Shown here piece after piece: positions 1 to 7,409 of a DNA stretch of 64,000 bases. Position numbers and translations under genes: made by a program. Every line of letters starts with the position of its first letter. The stretch's first letter is position 1. The stretch covers positions 64,155,001 to 64,219,000 of the forward strand of contig JAUMIR010000003.1 of NCBI GenBank assembly GCA_030847615.1, read 5' to 3'. The notes beneath the pieces were generated by a model. The model made no database searches, was not told the origin of the DNA, and was given only the letters and a program-made list of their open reading frames with translations. Origin of the DNA: Gambelia wislizenii. Taxonomy: Eukaryota; Chordata; Lepidosauria; Squamata; Crotaphytidae.

Positions 1-130
1 AAACCTTTATAATGCTATAGTAGATGGCAGATCAGATATCAACATACTGTCAAACTTTAACAACTTAACAAGCAAAATTCGACAACTATTAATTGTTCCT
101 CAAAGCTCTATTAACAGGCATAAACAAAAA

Positions 131-472
131 AATCAGCAAAGTTGGTTCGATGCAGATTGCAGAGAGGCTTGGATGGTTTTGAAAGATCACTTCAAACAAT
201 ATAAATTGAACCCTTCACACTGCTCTGTCTCAGTTCTTATGAAGCAAAGGAAACAATATAAACAATTGATCAGACTAAAAAAAAAGGAATGCTGTACAGA
301 TTCCTGGGGGAAACTAATAACAGCAGCCATCTCAAATAATCACACTCTCTTTTGGAAAGAGGTAGCCTCATCCTTCCCCCAAAATATTCAAAATCCCATG
401 TTCAGATCCCAGCTAATATATGGGAAAACCATTTTGCTAGGCTATATGAAAATACTGAGATATCACAAATAG
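131..472 (+). pseudogene. LINE ORF2 fragment, endonuclease-RT linker
   Basis: The frame holding WFDADCREAW runs through 173-472 and ends at TAG. It is rich in lysine and contains an LFWKEVASSF segment, as expected for the region between endonuclease and RT. A different frame is better from about 430 to 510 (SQIGQMLDV), after which the original frame resumes in the RT. So one or two indels break the continuity between linker and RT here. Upstream of about 131 the frame contains stops in all readings I tried. Confidence 0.6.
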
Positions 473-484
473 GACAAATGTTGG

Positions 485-1828
485 ATGTTACTACTCTGCC
501 TTTTTGGCCCCGTCTCACATTCAGAAATTAAGAGCCTAATAAATCAACTCAAACCAACAAAGGCCCCCAGCGTAGACCTTATTACTTACGAGATGCTTAA
601 GAATGATTTGAACTGGTGGATACCTGTGCTATCCACACTTTTCACTGCAATTGATCGATCAGGGAGGATACCAACAGACTGGGGTCTTGCAATTATAATT
701 CCAATTTACAAAAAAGGCAAAAGAGATGACCCAACAAACTTTAGACCTATTAGCCTCCTTAGCCAGATTAGTAAAATGTATGCCAAACATCTGCAAGACA
801 AGTTAATGGACTGGCTTGAAAGAGAAGAGATTTTGAAGGATGAGCAGGCAGGTTTTAGGGCTGAAAGGTCAACTCTTGATCATGCGTTGGTACTACAACA
901 TTTGGTAGAGAAATACTCCCACAAAGGCCAACCACTGTATGCAGCATTTATAGATTTCAAATTGGCTTTTGACTCTGTCTCCAGAGTTAAATTGTGGGAC
1001 AAACTTGTGAATAGTTCGATCGATAAACGCCTTCTCTTATTGCTTGTTAAGATGCACGAAAATAACTGTTTGAAGGTGAGGTGCAGTCTGAAAGGACATG
1101 TTTCCAAAGAAGTACAAGTAAAAAATGGAGTCAGACAGGGGTGCGTGCTGGCCCCAACACTATTCAATTTTTACATAAATTCTTTAATCCCATTTTTGAG
1201 TAATCCTTCTTATCATCCTCCTAAAATAGCAAACAGACATATCAATGTGCTATTATATGCCGATGATGCAGCGATCTTATCTCTAACCCCAATCAGCCTC
1301 AAAAGAGCCCTAAAGTCTCTAGCTCTCTATTGTGAGGAAGAAAACCTAACTATAAACTACACCAAAACCAAAATTCTCTCTTTTGCTAAATGTCCCAAAA
1401 TGAGAAAATGGACGATAGGAAAGCAACCTATTGAACAGGTCAAAATCTTTAAATATCTAGGGAGTGTATTTCAATCCACAGGGAGTAGAAAAGCTCACCT
1501 GGATTATGTCACTCGGAATGCCCAAAGATCGGCAAACGCTATCCAAAGGTACTTCTTCACCAAGGGAGCCCAGTTTGTTCCAGCTGCAATTAAACTTTTT
1601 TTGGCCAAAGTAAAGCCACAATTACTCTATGGAGCCCAAATAGGACCCTATAAAGATCCTACTTCATTAGAACAAGTCCAAACAAAGTTTCTAAGGAAAA
1701 TATTCCAAATATCCTGCTGTGTACCAAATGCAGTAATAAGAAGGGAAGCAGGAGTTAGTAAACTCGAAACAAGTATGTGGATTAACACCTTCACATACTG
1801 GCTCAAATTAAAAATCCCGGTGGGCTGA
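485..1828 (+). CDS. LINE reverse transcriptase, open 447-codon fragment
   Basis: This would copy LINE RNA into DNA at the nicked target. Visible RT blocks in order: NFRPISLLS (about residue 85), AGFRAERST (about 120), AFIDFKLAFDSV carrying the first catalytic Asp (about 155), GVRQGCVLAPTLFNFYIN (about 215), LLYADDAAILS with the catalytic YADD (about 255), NYTKTKILSF, and a thumb region with FKYLGSVF. No stop or frameshift lies inside the RT, so this copy is fairly young. The annotated Met is only the first in the open frame; the real ORF starts off-window. The frame breaks just after 1828. Confidence 0.85.
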   Translation: MLLLCLFGPVSHSEIKSLINQLKPTKAPSVDLITYEMLKNDLNWWIPVLSTLFTAIDRSGRIPTDWGLAIIIPIYKKGKRDDPTNFRPISLLSQISKMYAKHLQDKLMDWLEREEILKDEQAGFRAERSTLDHALVLQHLVEKYSHKGQPLYAAFIDFKLAFDSVSRVKLWDKLVNSSIDKRLLLLLVKMHENNCLKVRCSLKGHVSKEVQVKNGVRQGCVLAPTLFNFYINSLIPFLSNPSYHPPKIANRHINVLLYADDAAILSLTPISLKRALKSLALYCEEENLTINYTKTKILSFAKCPKMRKWTIGKQPIEQVKIFKYLGSVFQSTGSRKAHLDYVTRNAQRSANAIQRYFFTKGAQFVPAAIKLFLAKVKPQLLYGAQIGPYKDPTSLEQVQTKFLRKIFQISCCVPNAVIRREAGVSKLETSMWINTFTYWLKLKIPVG

Positions 1829-2411
1829 TTAAATTTGTATTGGCGGAAACCTTTAAATCTTCATGGGAAACAGCAATAATTAAGAAACTGAACACACTGG
1901 GTTTCTCTAGGAATTCCATCTTGAAATTAAGTCTAGATCAAGCAAAACTGACCATTAAACAAAGATTGTTAGACATCGAAGGCCAGCTAGAAACTGCTGC
2001 TTTCCCCAAACATATTGTAGTCAACAAACAAATTCGAGTTACTTCACCAGCAGTATATTTATTTCAAATCACAATGCCTAAATTTAGGAGAGCCTTTTCC
2101 TTGGCCCGATTCAATGCCCTGCTACAGCAGTCTTGGAAGGTAGGATCAAGAAAGCGCCCTATGAATCCCACCTCTGTCCTTGTGATGCAGATGCAATTGA
2201 AACCATTGAGCATGTTTTTTTGTATTGTCAGTTCTATAGAGACATCCGTCACCAGCTGATTACCCCCCTCCTAGAGAAATACCCTGATCACCCCGACGCC
2301 TTTTATATCTACAATCTTCTAAATAATCAGGTTCCTGAGGTTGTATTTAAGGTAGCAAAGTTTTGCTATATTGTATGTAAACTGCGACCTCAAATGGTTA
2401 ATGGGAATTAA
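1829..2411 (+). pseudogene. LINE ORF2 C-terminus with CCHC-type finger, frameshifted
   Basis: The C-terminal part continues in two other frames: 1840 to about 2125 (thumb/connection region) and about 2133-2411. The latter shows CPCDADAIETIEHVFLYC, a Cys-x-Cys ... His-x4-Cys arrangement typical of the C-terminus of I-group LINEs without RNase H, followed by a hydrophobic tail to TAA at 2409-2411. At least two indels separate the pieces from the RT frame. The junction near 2125-2135 falls just before a LEGR segment usual in these elements. Confidence 0.7.
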
Positions 2412-2891
2412 TGCAGGCAAGTTGTGTGTCTGTAAGACTGAGGCAGTTAACAATGGAACCAAGGAAGTTGCGTTGTCTGGCCCCGGGCACGTCTGAGCTT
2501 TAAGCTCTCGACATCAAAGATTGTGATTGCAATTTCTCAGAATATGGCTGGAAATCACAGTTTTCTATCATGGCTTCAGTTTGATTATGCTGGCCGTATA
2601 TGGCTCTATATGAGGTACCAACTCAGCTATATTGTTGATATAACCTCTTCATTTGGCTATTGGGAAATAATAAAGTTAACCTGGTAAAGACTGAAGGGGA
2701 AGTATCGAATCTTAGGAGAAATGGATATGCCTGAATTTTTATTCTGAAGTGTGTACGATATTAATGTTTAATAACTGTGTTTAATAACTGTGTTTAGAAA
2801 TTTTTAAATTTTTATTGTAATTGCTCTGTATTGGACCTATAATTTTGATTTTGCTGGTCAATGACCGAATAAATTTATACTACTACTACTA
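2412..2891 (+). other. LINE 3' UTR and (CTA)n tail
   Basis: Non-coding 3' end of the LINE. It ends with GACCGAATAAA, then TTATACTACTACTACTA, a short microsatellite tail that marks the 3' terminus. Two adjacent copies of GTTTAATAACTGT lie near 2766-2795. There is no host signal here. Confidence 0.65.
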
Positions 2892-4118
2892 GCCAAGAGG
2901 AAGATGGTTGTGCAACACTTTGACTTTGAAACAGCATACTTGAATGCTGATCTTGAAGAGACAGTTTTCATGGAACAGACCCCAGAGTATGACAGTGCAG
3001 GTGAGAGCAAGGTGTACTTGTTATGCAAAGCACTCTACGGCTTGAAAGAAAGCGCACGTTGCTGGAACAAGTGCATACACCAAGTTTTGGTGTCACTTGG
3101 TTACACAAGGAGCGTTACAGATGCCTGTGTGTACACCAAAGGGGCAGGTAGTGCTGTCATGCTAGTTATCTATGTGGACGACCTTTGTGTGGCAGCAAAG
3201 AGTGCCAGTGATGTGAAGAAAATGCAAGTGCAGGTGCAGTTAGAAAGCTGGTTCAAGTTGAAGGACTTAGGCAGCCTGAAAAGTTATCTAGGAGTAGAGG
3301 TGGAAAGAACCAGTCTTGGAGAATTTTTCATAAGCCAGAAAAAGAAAATTGACAGTCTTGTGGCCAAGTGTGGACGTAGTGAGGCTAAGGTGGTCAGGAC
3401 ACCAATGACCACTGATTTTGTGAACTTGGAGGCAGAACAGGAATTTGAAAGGCCAGATCTGTACCACTCAGTGGTAGGCAGTCTGTTGTTTATTGCAAAC
3501 AGCAGAAGGCCTGACATCAGTTTAGCTGTGGTGCTCAGCAGAAGAGTCTCCAAGCCAAGGAGGGAAGATTGGGAAGCCCCGAAGAGGGTAGTTAGATTTC
3601 TTAAGGGGACCAGGGACATGCGTTTGAAGCTGACAGGAAGTCAGGTGACCCTGGAGTGCTATGTGGACAGCTCTTTTGCAGCTGAGACTTCAGACAGGAA
3701 GTCAGTGACCAGGTTGGTGGTCAGGTATGCAGAGAGCCCCATAGTCTGGAGATCAAGGAAACAGAACTGTGTAGCCATTAGTACCACTGAAGCTGAATTC
3801 GCAGCCTTGTCTGAGATGGCAAGTGAGGTACAATGGGTAAGGCAGATGCTTGCAGACCTTGGGGAGCTGTGCCAAATGCCTGTTGAGGTGCACGATGACT
3901 CACAAGCCTGCATAGCTATGGCAGAAGCAGAAAACCTGAAATGCAGGACAAAGTACATTGCAGTACGCTACCAAAATGTGAGGCAGTTAATACAAGAAGG
4001 TGTCTTGTGTCTGAAGTACTGTCCATCTGAGGTCAATGTTGCAGACCTGCTCACAAAAGCCCTTCCAGGAAGCTGTGATGAGTTGGCAAAGAGGCTGGGC
4101 CTTGTCACTAGTGTGTAA
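2892..4118 (+). CDS. Ty1/copia pol fragment: reverse transcriptase and RNase H
   Basis: Encodes the C-terminal third of a copia polyprotein. RT: FDFETAYLNADLEE with the first catalytic Asp (residue 7), KALYGLKESARCW, and VIYVDDLC holding the YVDD box (about residue 90), then LKDLGSLKSYLGVEV. RNase H: YVDSSFAAETSDRKS, VWRSRKQ, ISTTEAEFAAL and HDDSQACIA supply the acidic residues, and VADLLTKALPG closes the domain. All 404 codons are open and the stop (TAA at 4116) is natural for the family. The first Met is not a real start; integrase and gag are missing because the LINE tail cuts in at about 2891. Copia elements are uncommon in amniotes, and this copy is well preserved. It is followed by a polypurine tract and LTR. 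Confidence 0.92.
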   Translation, partial: AKRKMVVQHFDFETAYLNADLEETVFMEQTPEYDSAGESKVYLLCKALYGLKESARCWNKCIHQVLVSLGYTRSVTDACVYTKGAGSAVMLVIYVDDLCVAAKSASDVKKMQVQVQLESWFKLKDLGSLKSYLGVEVERTSLGEFFISQKKKIDSLVAKCGRSEAKVVRTPMTTDFVNLEAEQEFERPDLYHSVVGSLLFIANSRRPDISLAVVLSRRVSKPRREDWEAPKRVVRFLKGTRDMRLKLTGSQVTLECYVDSSFAAETSDRKSVTRLVVRYAESPIVWRSRKQNCVAISTTEAEFAALSEMASEVQWVRQMLADLGELCQMPVEVHDDSQACIAMAEAENLKCRTKYIAVRYQNVRQLIQEGVLCLKYCPSEVNVADLLTKALPGSCDELAKRLGLVTSV

Positions 4119-4230
4119 AGTGAAAGGTGTCAAAAGGGAAGGTCAACCGACAGACAACTGATGTCCAGCAATGTATGTTAATGTATGTTGTGATGATAAC
4201 ATGTGTCCTGCGCAGTAGTTTGACCATTTT
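4119..4230 (+). other. Copia 3' untranslated spacer between pol and PPT
   Basis: 112 bases of non-coding element sequence link the pol stop to the polypurine tract. It holds two ATGTATGTT-like repeats near 4170-4190 and nothing else recognisable. Confidence 0.5.
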
Positions 4231-4238
4231 GGAGGGGA
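4231..4238 (+). promoter_or_regulatory. Copia polypurine tract
   Basis: GGAGGGGA lies one base before the TGTCAGG that opens the LTR. This is the expected place for the RNase H-resistant primer of plus-strand DNA synthesis and fixes the orientation of the element as plus. Confidence 0.7.
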
Positions 4239-4239
4239 T

Positions 4240-4386
4240 TGTCAGGAGTCAGAGACTGAACTCCATAATAAAATGGCTGAACAACTGCAGAATCATGCTG
4301 AGTAATAATGGCTGACTCCATTAACTATCAAGTTATGCCTAGTCACACCACTAGAGGGCAATTTCATATATATATATAAATATACA
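4240..4386 (+). mobile_element. Copia 3' LTR, first half (arm A)
   Basis: Starts TGTCAGGAGTC directly after the PPT. It matches the first ~140 bases of the intact solo LTR at 37282-37673 when that is read on its minus strand (ACTGAACTCCAT, CTGCAGAATCATGCTGAGT, CACTAGAGGGCAAT). It breaks in an AT-rich stretch where the GC-rich TIR element sits. The second half of this LTR resumes only at about 5366. Confidence 0.8.
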
Positions 4387-4914
4387 CAGTTGCCCCTCCC
4401 CATTCACGAACTCGCCATTCGCGGTTTTGATTATTCGCGGTTTTGGGAGGGCCCCCCGGGCTCCCCCAAAACCGCAACACAGGGCCTCCGGAGGCCCCGT
4501 GAAAACCCTTGAAGGGAGTGGGGAGGGACGGGGAGGCCTCCACGGGGCCTTCGGAGACCCCCCCGGAAGCCCCGTGAATGCCCTAGGAGGGAGGGGGAGG
4601 GCCACGGAGGCCTTCACGGAGCCTTGGAAGGCTCTGTGAAGGCCCCACAGAGCGGGGGGGGAGGCCCTGGGAGGCCTCCGTGAAGGCCTGGGGAGCGAGG
4701 GGGGAGGCCCGGGGAGGCTCCGTGTAGGCCCCGGGGAGGGAGGGGGGAGGGCCGCGTAGGCCTCCACGGGCCTTGGGAGGGTCTCCGGAGGCCCTGTGAA
4801 GGCCTTGGGAGGGAGTGGGGAGTCTGGGGAGGCCCCATGGTTGCTTTGGCGGGGGAAGGGGGCAATCAATATTCGCAGTTTTTTAACCTAACCCCCACGA
4901 ATGTGAAGAGACAA

Positions 4915-4917
<3 letters not shown>
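4387..4917. mobile_element. GC-rich TIR element (pogo-like ends) with tandem-repeat core
   Basis: Ends read CAGTTGCCCCTCCCCATTC on the left and, in reverse complement, CAGTTGTCTCTTCACATTC on the right. A TA follows the right end and the surroundings are (TA)n, as expected for a TA-target Tc1/mariner-pogo element. The same CAGTTGTCCC ends occur in the AT-rich MITEs at 45248, 53838 and 56338. The core is very G-rich, made of degenerate repeats around GGAGGCC, GTGAAGGCC and GGGAGGGAG. Long open frames on both strands here come from this composition, not from genes. Confidence 0.65.

Positions 4918-4955
<38 letters not shown>
4918..4955. repeat. (TA)n microsatellite
   Basis: About 19 TA dinucleotides at the right end of the GC-rich element, in the AT-rich middle of the copia LTR. 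Confidence 0.9.
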
Positions 4956-4961
<6 letters not shown>

Positions 4962-5082
4962 TGCCCTCTAGTGGTGTGACTAGGCATAACTTGATAGTTC
5001 ATGGAGTCAGCTGTTACGACTCAGCGTGATTCTGCAGTTGTCTGGCCATTTTATTATGGAGTTCAGTCTGTGACTCCTGACA
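4956..5082 (-). mobile_element. Copia LTR first half, inverted copy (arm A')
   Basis: Reverse complement of 4240-4386: it runs GAAATTGCCCTCTAGTGG ... CTGACTCCTGACA and ends exactly at the LTR terminus (TGACA at 5078-5082). It pairs with arm A across the GC-rich element, giving an inverted repeat of about 130 bases per arm. Confidence 0.8.
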
Positions 5083-5121
5083 ATGCTTAGATGGGTTTGG
5101 CATTGGCATTGATAGGTTTAT
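5083..5121 (-). other. Junction between inverted LTR halves, copied from ERV-like LTR
   Basis: 39 bases that in reverse complement match two pieces of the sequence to the right of the copia LTR: ATAAACC-ATCAATGCCAATG (5519-5540) and AACCCATCTAAG (about 5591-5602). About 50-60 bases between the pieces are missing. So the inverted segment carries flanking DNA and not only LTR. Confidence 0.6.
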
Positions 5122-5365
5122 TGTCAGGGGATGATAGGACACTCAGTCCCCAGAAGAAGCCAAAAACTAGCTCAGCAGACTTAGTAACAACCCGTTCCCA
5201 AGAATACTCACACACAGAGTGTTTGACGTCCAAATAAGCAGGAGGCACTTTTATCTTCAAAGTCAAACAGTTGCAATATGTACAAGTATTTACAACTGAA
5301 GGACAAATTGCTTCACCAGGCATCAGCATTCACAAGAAGAAGAAACTGAGATCTGTTCTGAGCTC
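5122..5365 (-). mobile_element. Copia LTR second half, inverted copy (arm B')
   Basis: Starts TGTCAGGGGATGATAGGACAC, the reverse complement of the LTR 3' terminus, and matches the solo LTR at 37282 through the AAGAATACTCACACACAGAG, AAATAAGCAGGAGGCAC and GTTCTGAGCTC landmarks. It runs into arm B at about 5366 with almost no spacer, so the two arms could form a long hairpin. Confidence 0.8.
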
Positions 5366-5518
5366 ATGCAACTGTTTGACTTTGAAGATAAAAGTGCCTC
5401 CTGCTTATTTGGACGTTAAACACTCTGTGTGAGTATTCTTGGGAACGGGTTGCTACTAAGTCTGCTGAGCTAGTTTTTGGCTTCTTCTGGGGACTGAGTG
5501 TCCTATCATCCCCTGACA
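5366..5518 (+). mobile_element. Copia LTR second half (arm B)
   Basis: Resumes the plus-oriented LTR (GATAAAAGTGCCTCCTGC ... CCTATCATCCCCTGACA) and ends at the canonical CA at 5518. It lacks the middle ~90 bases that arm B' still has. The base composition and landmarks match the solo LTR. Confidence 0.8.
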
Positions 5519-5650
5519 ATAAACCCATCAATGCCAATGTCTCAGCTATTAACAGCAATTAACAAAGTCACAGTTTCCTTTGTTTAACTGTGGGAAACCC
5601 ATCTAAGTATTGTTTTACACTCAAACACCCCTTCAGGATATGAAATTGGG

Positions 5651-5658
5651 TATAAATA
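5651..5658 (+). promoter_or_regulatory. LTR TATA box
   Basis: TATAAATA at the same relative place as TATAAATA at 63332-63339 in the right-hand LTR copy. Shared position between two diverged copies supports a real U3 promoter element. Confidence 0.5.
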
Positions 5659-5740
5659 TTAGCCCCAAATAATAGTCAAGTGTGCATAGAGCTACTGACG
5701 CCATGATTCTGCCAGATTGCTGTGTCACCCTCAGGTCTAA

Positions 5741-6371
5741 GGAGATTATCAGACACTAAAAATATCCCAGGACAAGGACAATAGGATATCGCTAAAAGGC
5801 CTACCTTTTAGACAACAATGTCCTTGTCCTGGGATGATTCCGTTCTGCTCCTGTTCCTTCCCCGCTTCCTCTTATTCACGGAAAAATCCGTGAATAAGAG
5901 GCCCATTCCATTATTATAATGGAATGATGGGCGAGTGAACAGGAGCCCCGTTGTGCTCCCAGGATGACAACAGGCTGTGACGTCACCGGGAGGTCTATAC
6001 CGGACACTTCCAGGTGAGATCCGGATGACAAGGTAAGTTAACCCTTTTTTCCCCCTCCCTGGGTAGCTTTTTTTAAAAAATGTGTTTTCCTGGTTGGTTT
6101 GTTGTTTTGACAGCTGGGGGGGGGTATTTTTAAATTTGCTGCCCAGCTGTTCTCTTGTGAGAATGGCCAGGATTTCAGTTCCTGGTCATAAAAGCAGCCT
6201 TACAACGGCTGCATTTACAACTGGGCAGCAAAGGGAGGGGGAGCCCGTTCCTGCCGTGGAATTAAGGTAGGTGTGTGAAACTTTTCTCTTTATTCTGCGG
6301 CAGGAATGGGATTGGAGTGGGTGGGGGTAGCAGGACAGAAAGAGACCCTAAGCGTCCGTCTGATAGTCTCC
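5741..6371 (-). mobile_element. Harbinger-like MITE, copy with extra hairpins
   Basis: Ends GGAGATTATCAGAC (left) and GTCTGATAGTCTCC (right) are inverted repeats, flanked on both sides by TAA (5738-5740 and 6372-6374), a 3-bp target duplication typical of PIF/Harbinger. Internal CCAGGTGAGATC ... GGTAAGT matches in reverse complement the copies at 38169 and 62063, so this copy lies on the opposite strand. The left half holds three perfect stems: ATCCCAGGACAAGGAC with its complement (5767-5835), CCTCTTATTCACGGA with its complement (5868-5902), and CATTCCATTA/TAATGGAATG. No transposase. Confidence 0.75.
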
Positions 6372-6537
6372 TAAATCTGAGTCTTCTTCGCTACCTGAAA
6401 CTCTGCTCTTCAGGACTGGTAAATATTGCTCATATTTCCTTGAATCTATCTCTCTATCCCACCCTTCTGCCTTTAACTCTTGTTAACCTTGTGTGGTTCC
6501 TGTGAGCAAGAGTGTGGATGCTTCCATGTTATTTTCC

Positions 6538-6543
6538 AATAAA
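6538..6543 (+). terminator. LTR polyadenylation signal
   Basis: AATAAA in the ERV-like LTR, matching AATAAA at 63590-63595 in the other copy, about 140-200 bases before each LTR end. Confidence 0.5.
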
Positions 6544-6682
6544 AACCATTTTATTTCACTTTAACTCAGAGTCACTGCAATTAGTACTGGTATATACAGA
6601 TACAAAGGTCCCGCAAGTTACCTGACCTCTCACAGCCATTCATTTGAGCTAATATCAATTTCCCCAATTAATATTGTAAATT

Positions 6683-6698
6683 TGGCATCATGAGTGGG
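6683..6698 (+). promoter_or_regulatory. Primer binding site resembling tRNA-Leu 3' end
   Basis: TGGCATCATGAGTGGG differs at about three positions from the sequence complementary to the tRNA-Leu 3' end as used by ERV-L elements (TGGTGTCAGGAGTGGG, from memory). It directly follows the LTR. The right copy has a worse match (CAGACATTAGTGGG, about 63794-63807). This is the main reason for calling the element ERV-like. Confidence 0.5.
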
Positions 6699-7222
6699 TC
6701 CCCCATGGACCCCCACCAATTCAGGTAACTTACTGTAATACTCTTCTGCCCAAATAGTAGGGAGCAGTATCTTTCACACATAGAAGAGGCACTTATCTCC
6801 ACGTACCAGTAAGCTCTCTGGTGGAAAAGTCCAGCACTCCACTCCAATCGCTGCTGCTGCTGGCCATATGAGCATTTTTGCCTTGCAGGCTCACAGTCTA
6901 GATACATGAAACAAAACAAGTTGTCACAGCGCACACTTCCACTCAACGGAGAAGAGGCTACATGTACTTGCAGTCACTGCAGTTTCCTCATTTCCTTTCG
7001 AAGGGAGCAGTAAACTGAGGTACAAATGATAGCAGAGCATGTGGATGCCACTGTTTCCTTTTCTCTCTCCCTTACTTGTGCATCCGTGTTTGTGAACTAT
7101 GTTCTTCGGCTTTTTGCTATTCTGTTTTTCCCCCTTGCTATCCCCATGTTGCTCTCCAACTGTCAGGACTGGACCCTGTGGCGCCTGTTCCTGCCATTTT
7201 CACTTATTTTCCTGTGGCCTTG
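6699..7222. other. Sequence after the LTR, no recognisable gene
   Basis: Begins with GTCCCCCATGGACCCCCACC, a leader-like stretch also present after the right LTR (GGATCCTCGTGGACCCCC). Beyond about 6740 nothing was recognised; short open frames show no domain. Confidence 0.4.
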
Positions 7223-7230
7223 GTGTAGAA

Positions 7231-7401
7231 CAGCCTTTCTCAACCTTTTTATCCTTGAGGAACCCTTGAAATAATGTTCACGTCTCAGGGAACCCCTGCA
7301 TAAGCATAATTCTATATACTGCTATTGCTTTCCCCCGCACAATCACAATCTCTTGAGGAACCCCTAGCAACCTCCTGGGGAACCCTGTTTGAGAAACACT
7401 G
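7231..7401. mobile_element. hAT-type MITE with 8-bp target duplication
   Basis: Left end CAGCCTTTCTCAACC and right end (reverse complement CAGTGTTTCTCAAAC) are terminal inverted repeats. They are flanked by GTGTAGAA (7223-7230) and GTATAGAA (7402-7409), an 8-bp duplication with one mismatch, as hAT transposases make. Internal inverted GAGGAACCC motifs. Non-coding. Confidence 0.8.
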
Positions 7402-7409
7402 GTATAGAA

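Larger units (their letters stand above)
1..2891 (+). mobile_element. Non-LTR retrotransposon (LINE), 3' portion with RT, CCHC finger and 3' tail
   Basis: The window opens inside a LINE read on the plus strand. The order is an endonuclease-RT linker (about 130-470, with WFDADC), the reverse transcriptase, a C-terminal cysteine-histidine finger (about 2160-2250), and a 3' UTR of about 480 bases ending in a short (CTA)n tail near 2880-2891. The finger plus an RT of the FADD/YADD type and a non-poly(A) microsatellite tail fit the I/Jockey/Vingi group better than L1. The exact clade is not certain. The 5' end lies outside the window. The tail abuts copia coding sequence, so this LINE probably inserted into the copia element; its upstream target duplication would be off the left edge. 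Confidence 0.85.
5519..6682 (+). mobile_element. ERV-like LTR, left copy, interrupted by copia and by a MITE
   Basis: Aligns by eye, with divergence, to 63165-63800. Shared landmarks: ATTAACA-CAATTAACAAAG / ATTAACAATTGCTAAC, TGGGAAAC, CCCTTCAG, a TATAAATA box, CTGCCAG-TTGCTGTG, CTCTGCTC, an AATAAA signal, and CTCTCAC-GCCATT-TGAGCTAAT. The copia element ends at its left edge and a Harbinger-like MITE fills 5741-6371. It is followed by a tRNA-Leu-like primer site, so it behaves as a 5' LTR or an LTR-plus-leader relic. No gag, pol or env frame was recognised after it. Confidence 0.65.

Noticed and set aside
4351..4869. 172-codon proline-rich minus frame (and shadows on both strands)
   Set aside because: It lies wholly in a G-rich tandem repeat inside a TIR element; proline richness follows from composition, and several frames are open at once.
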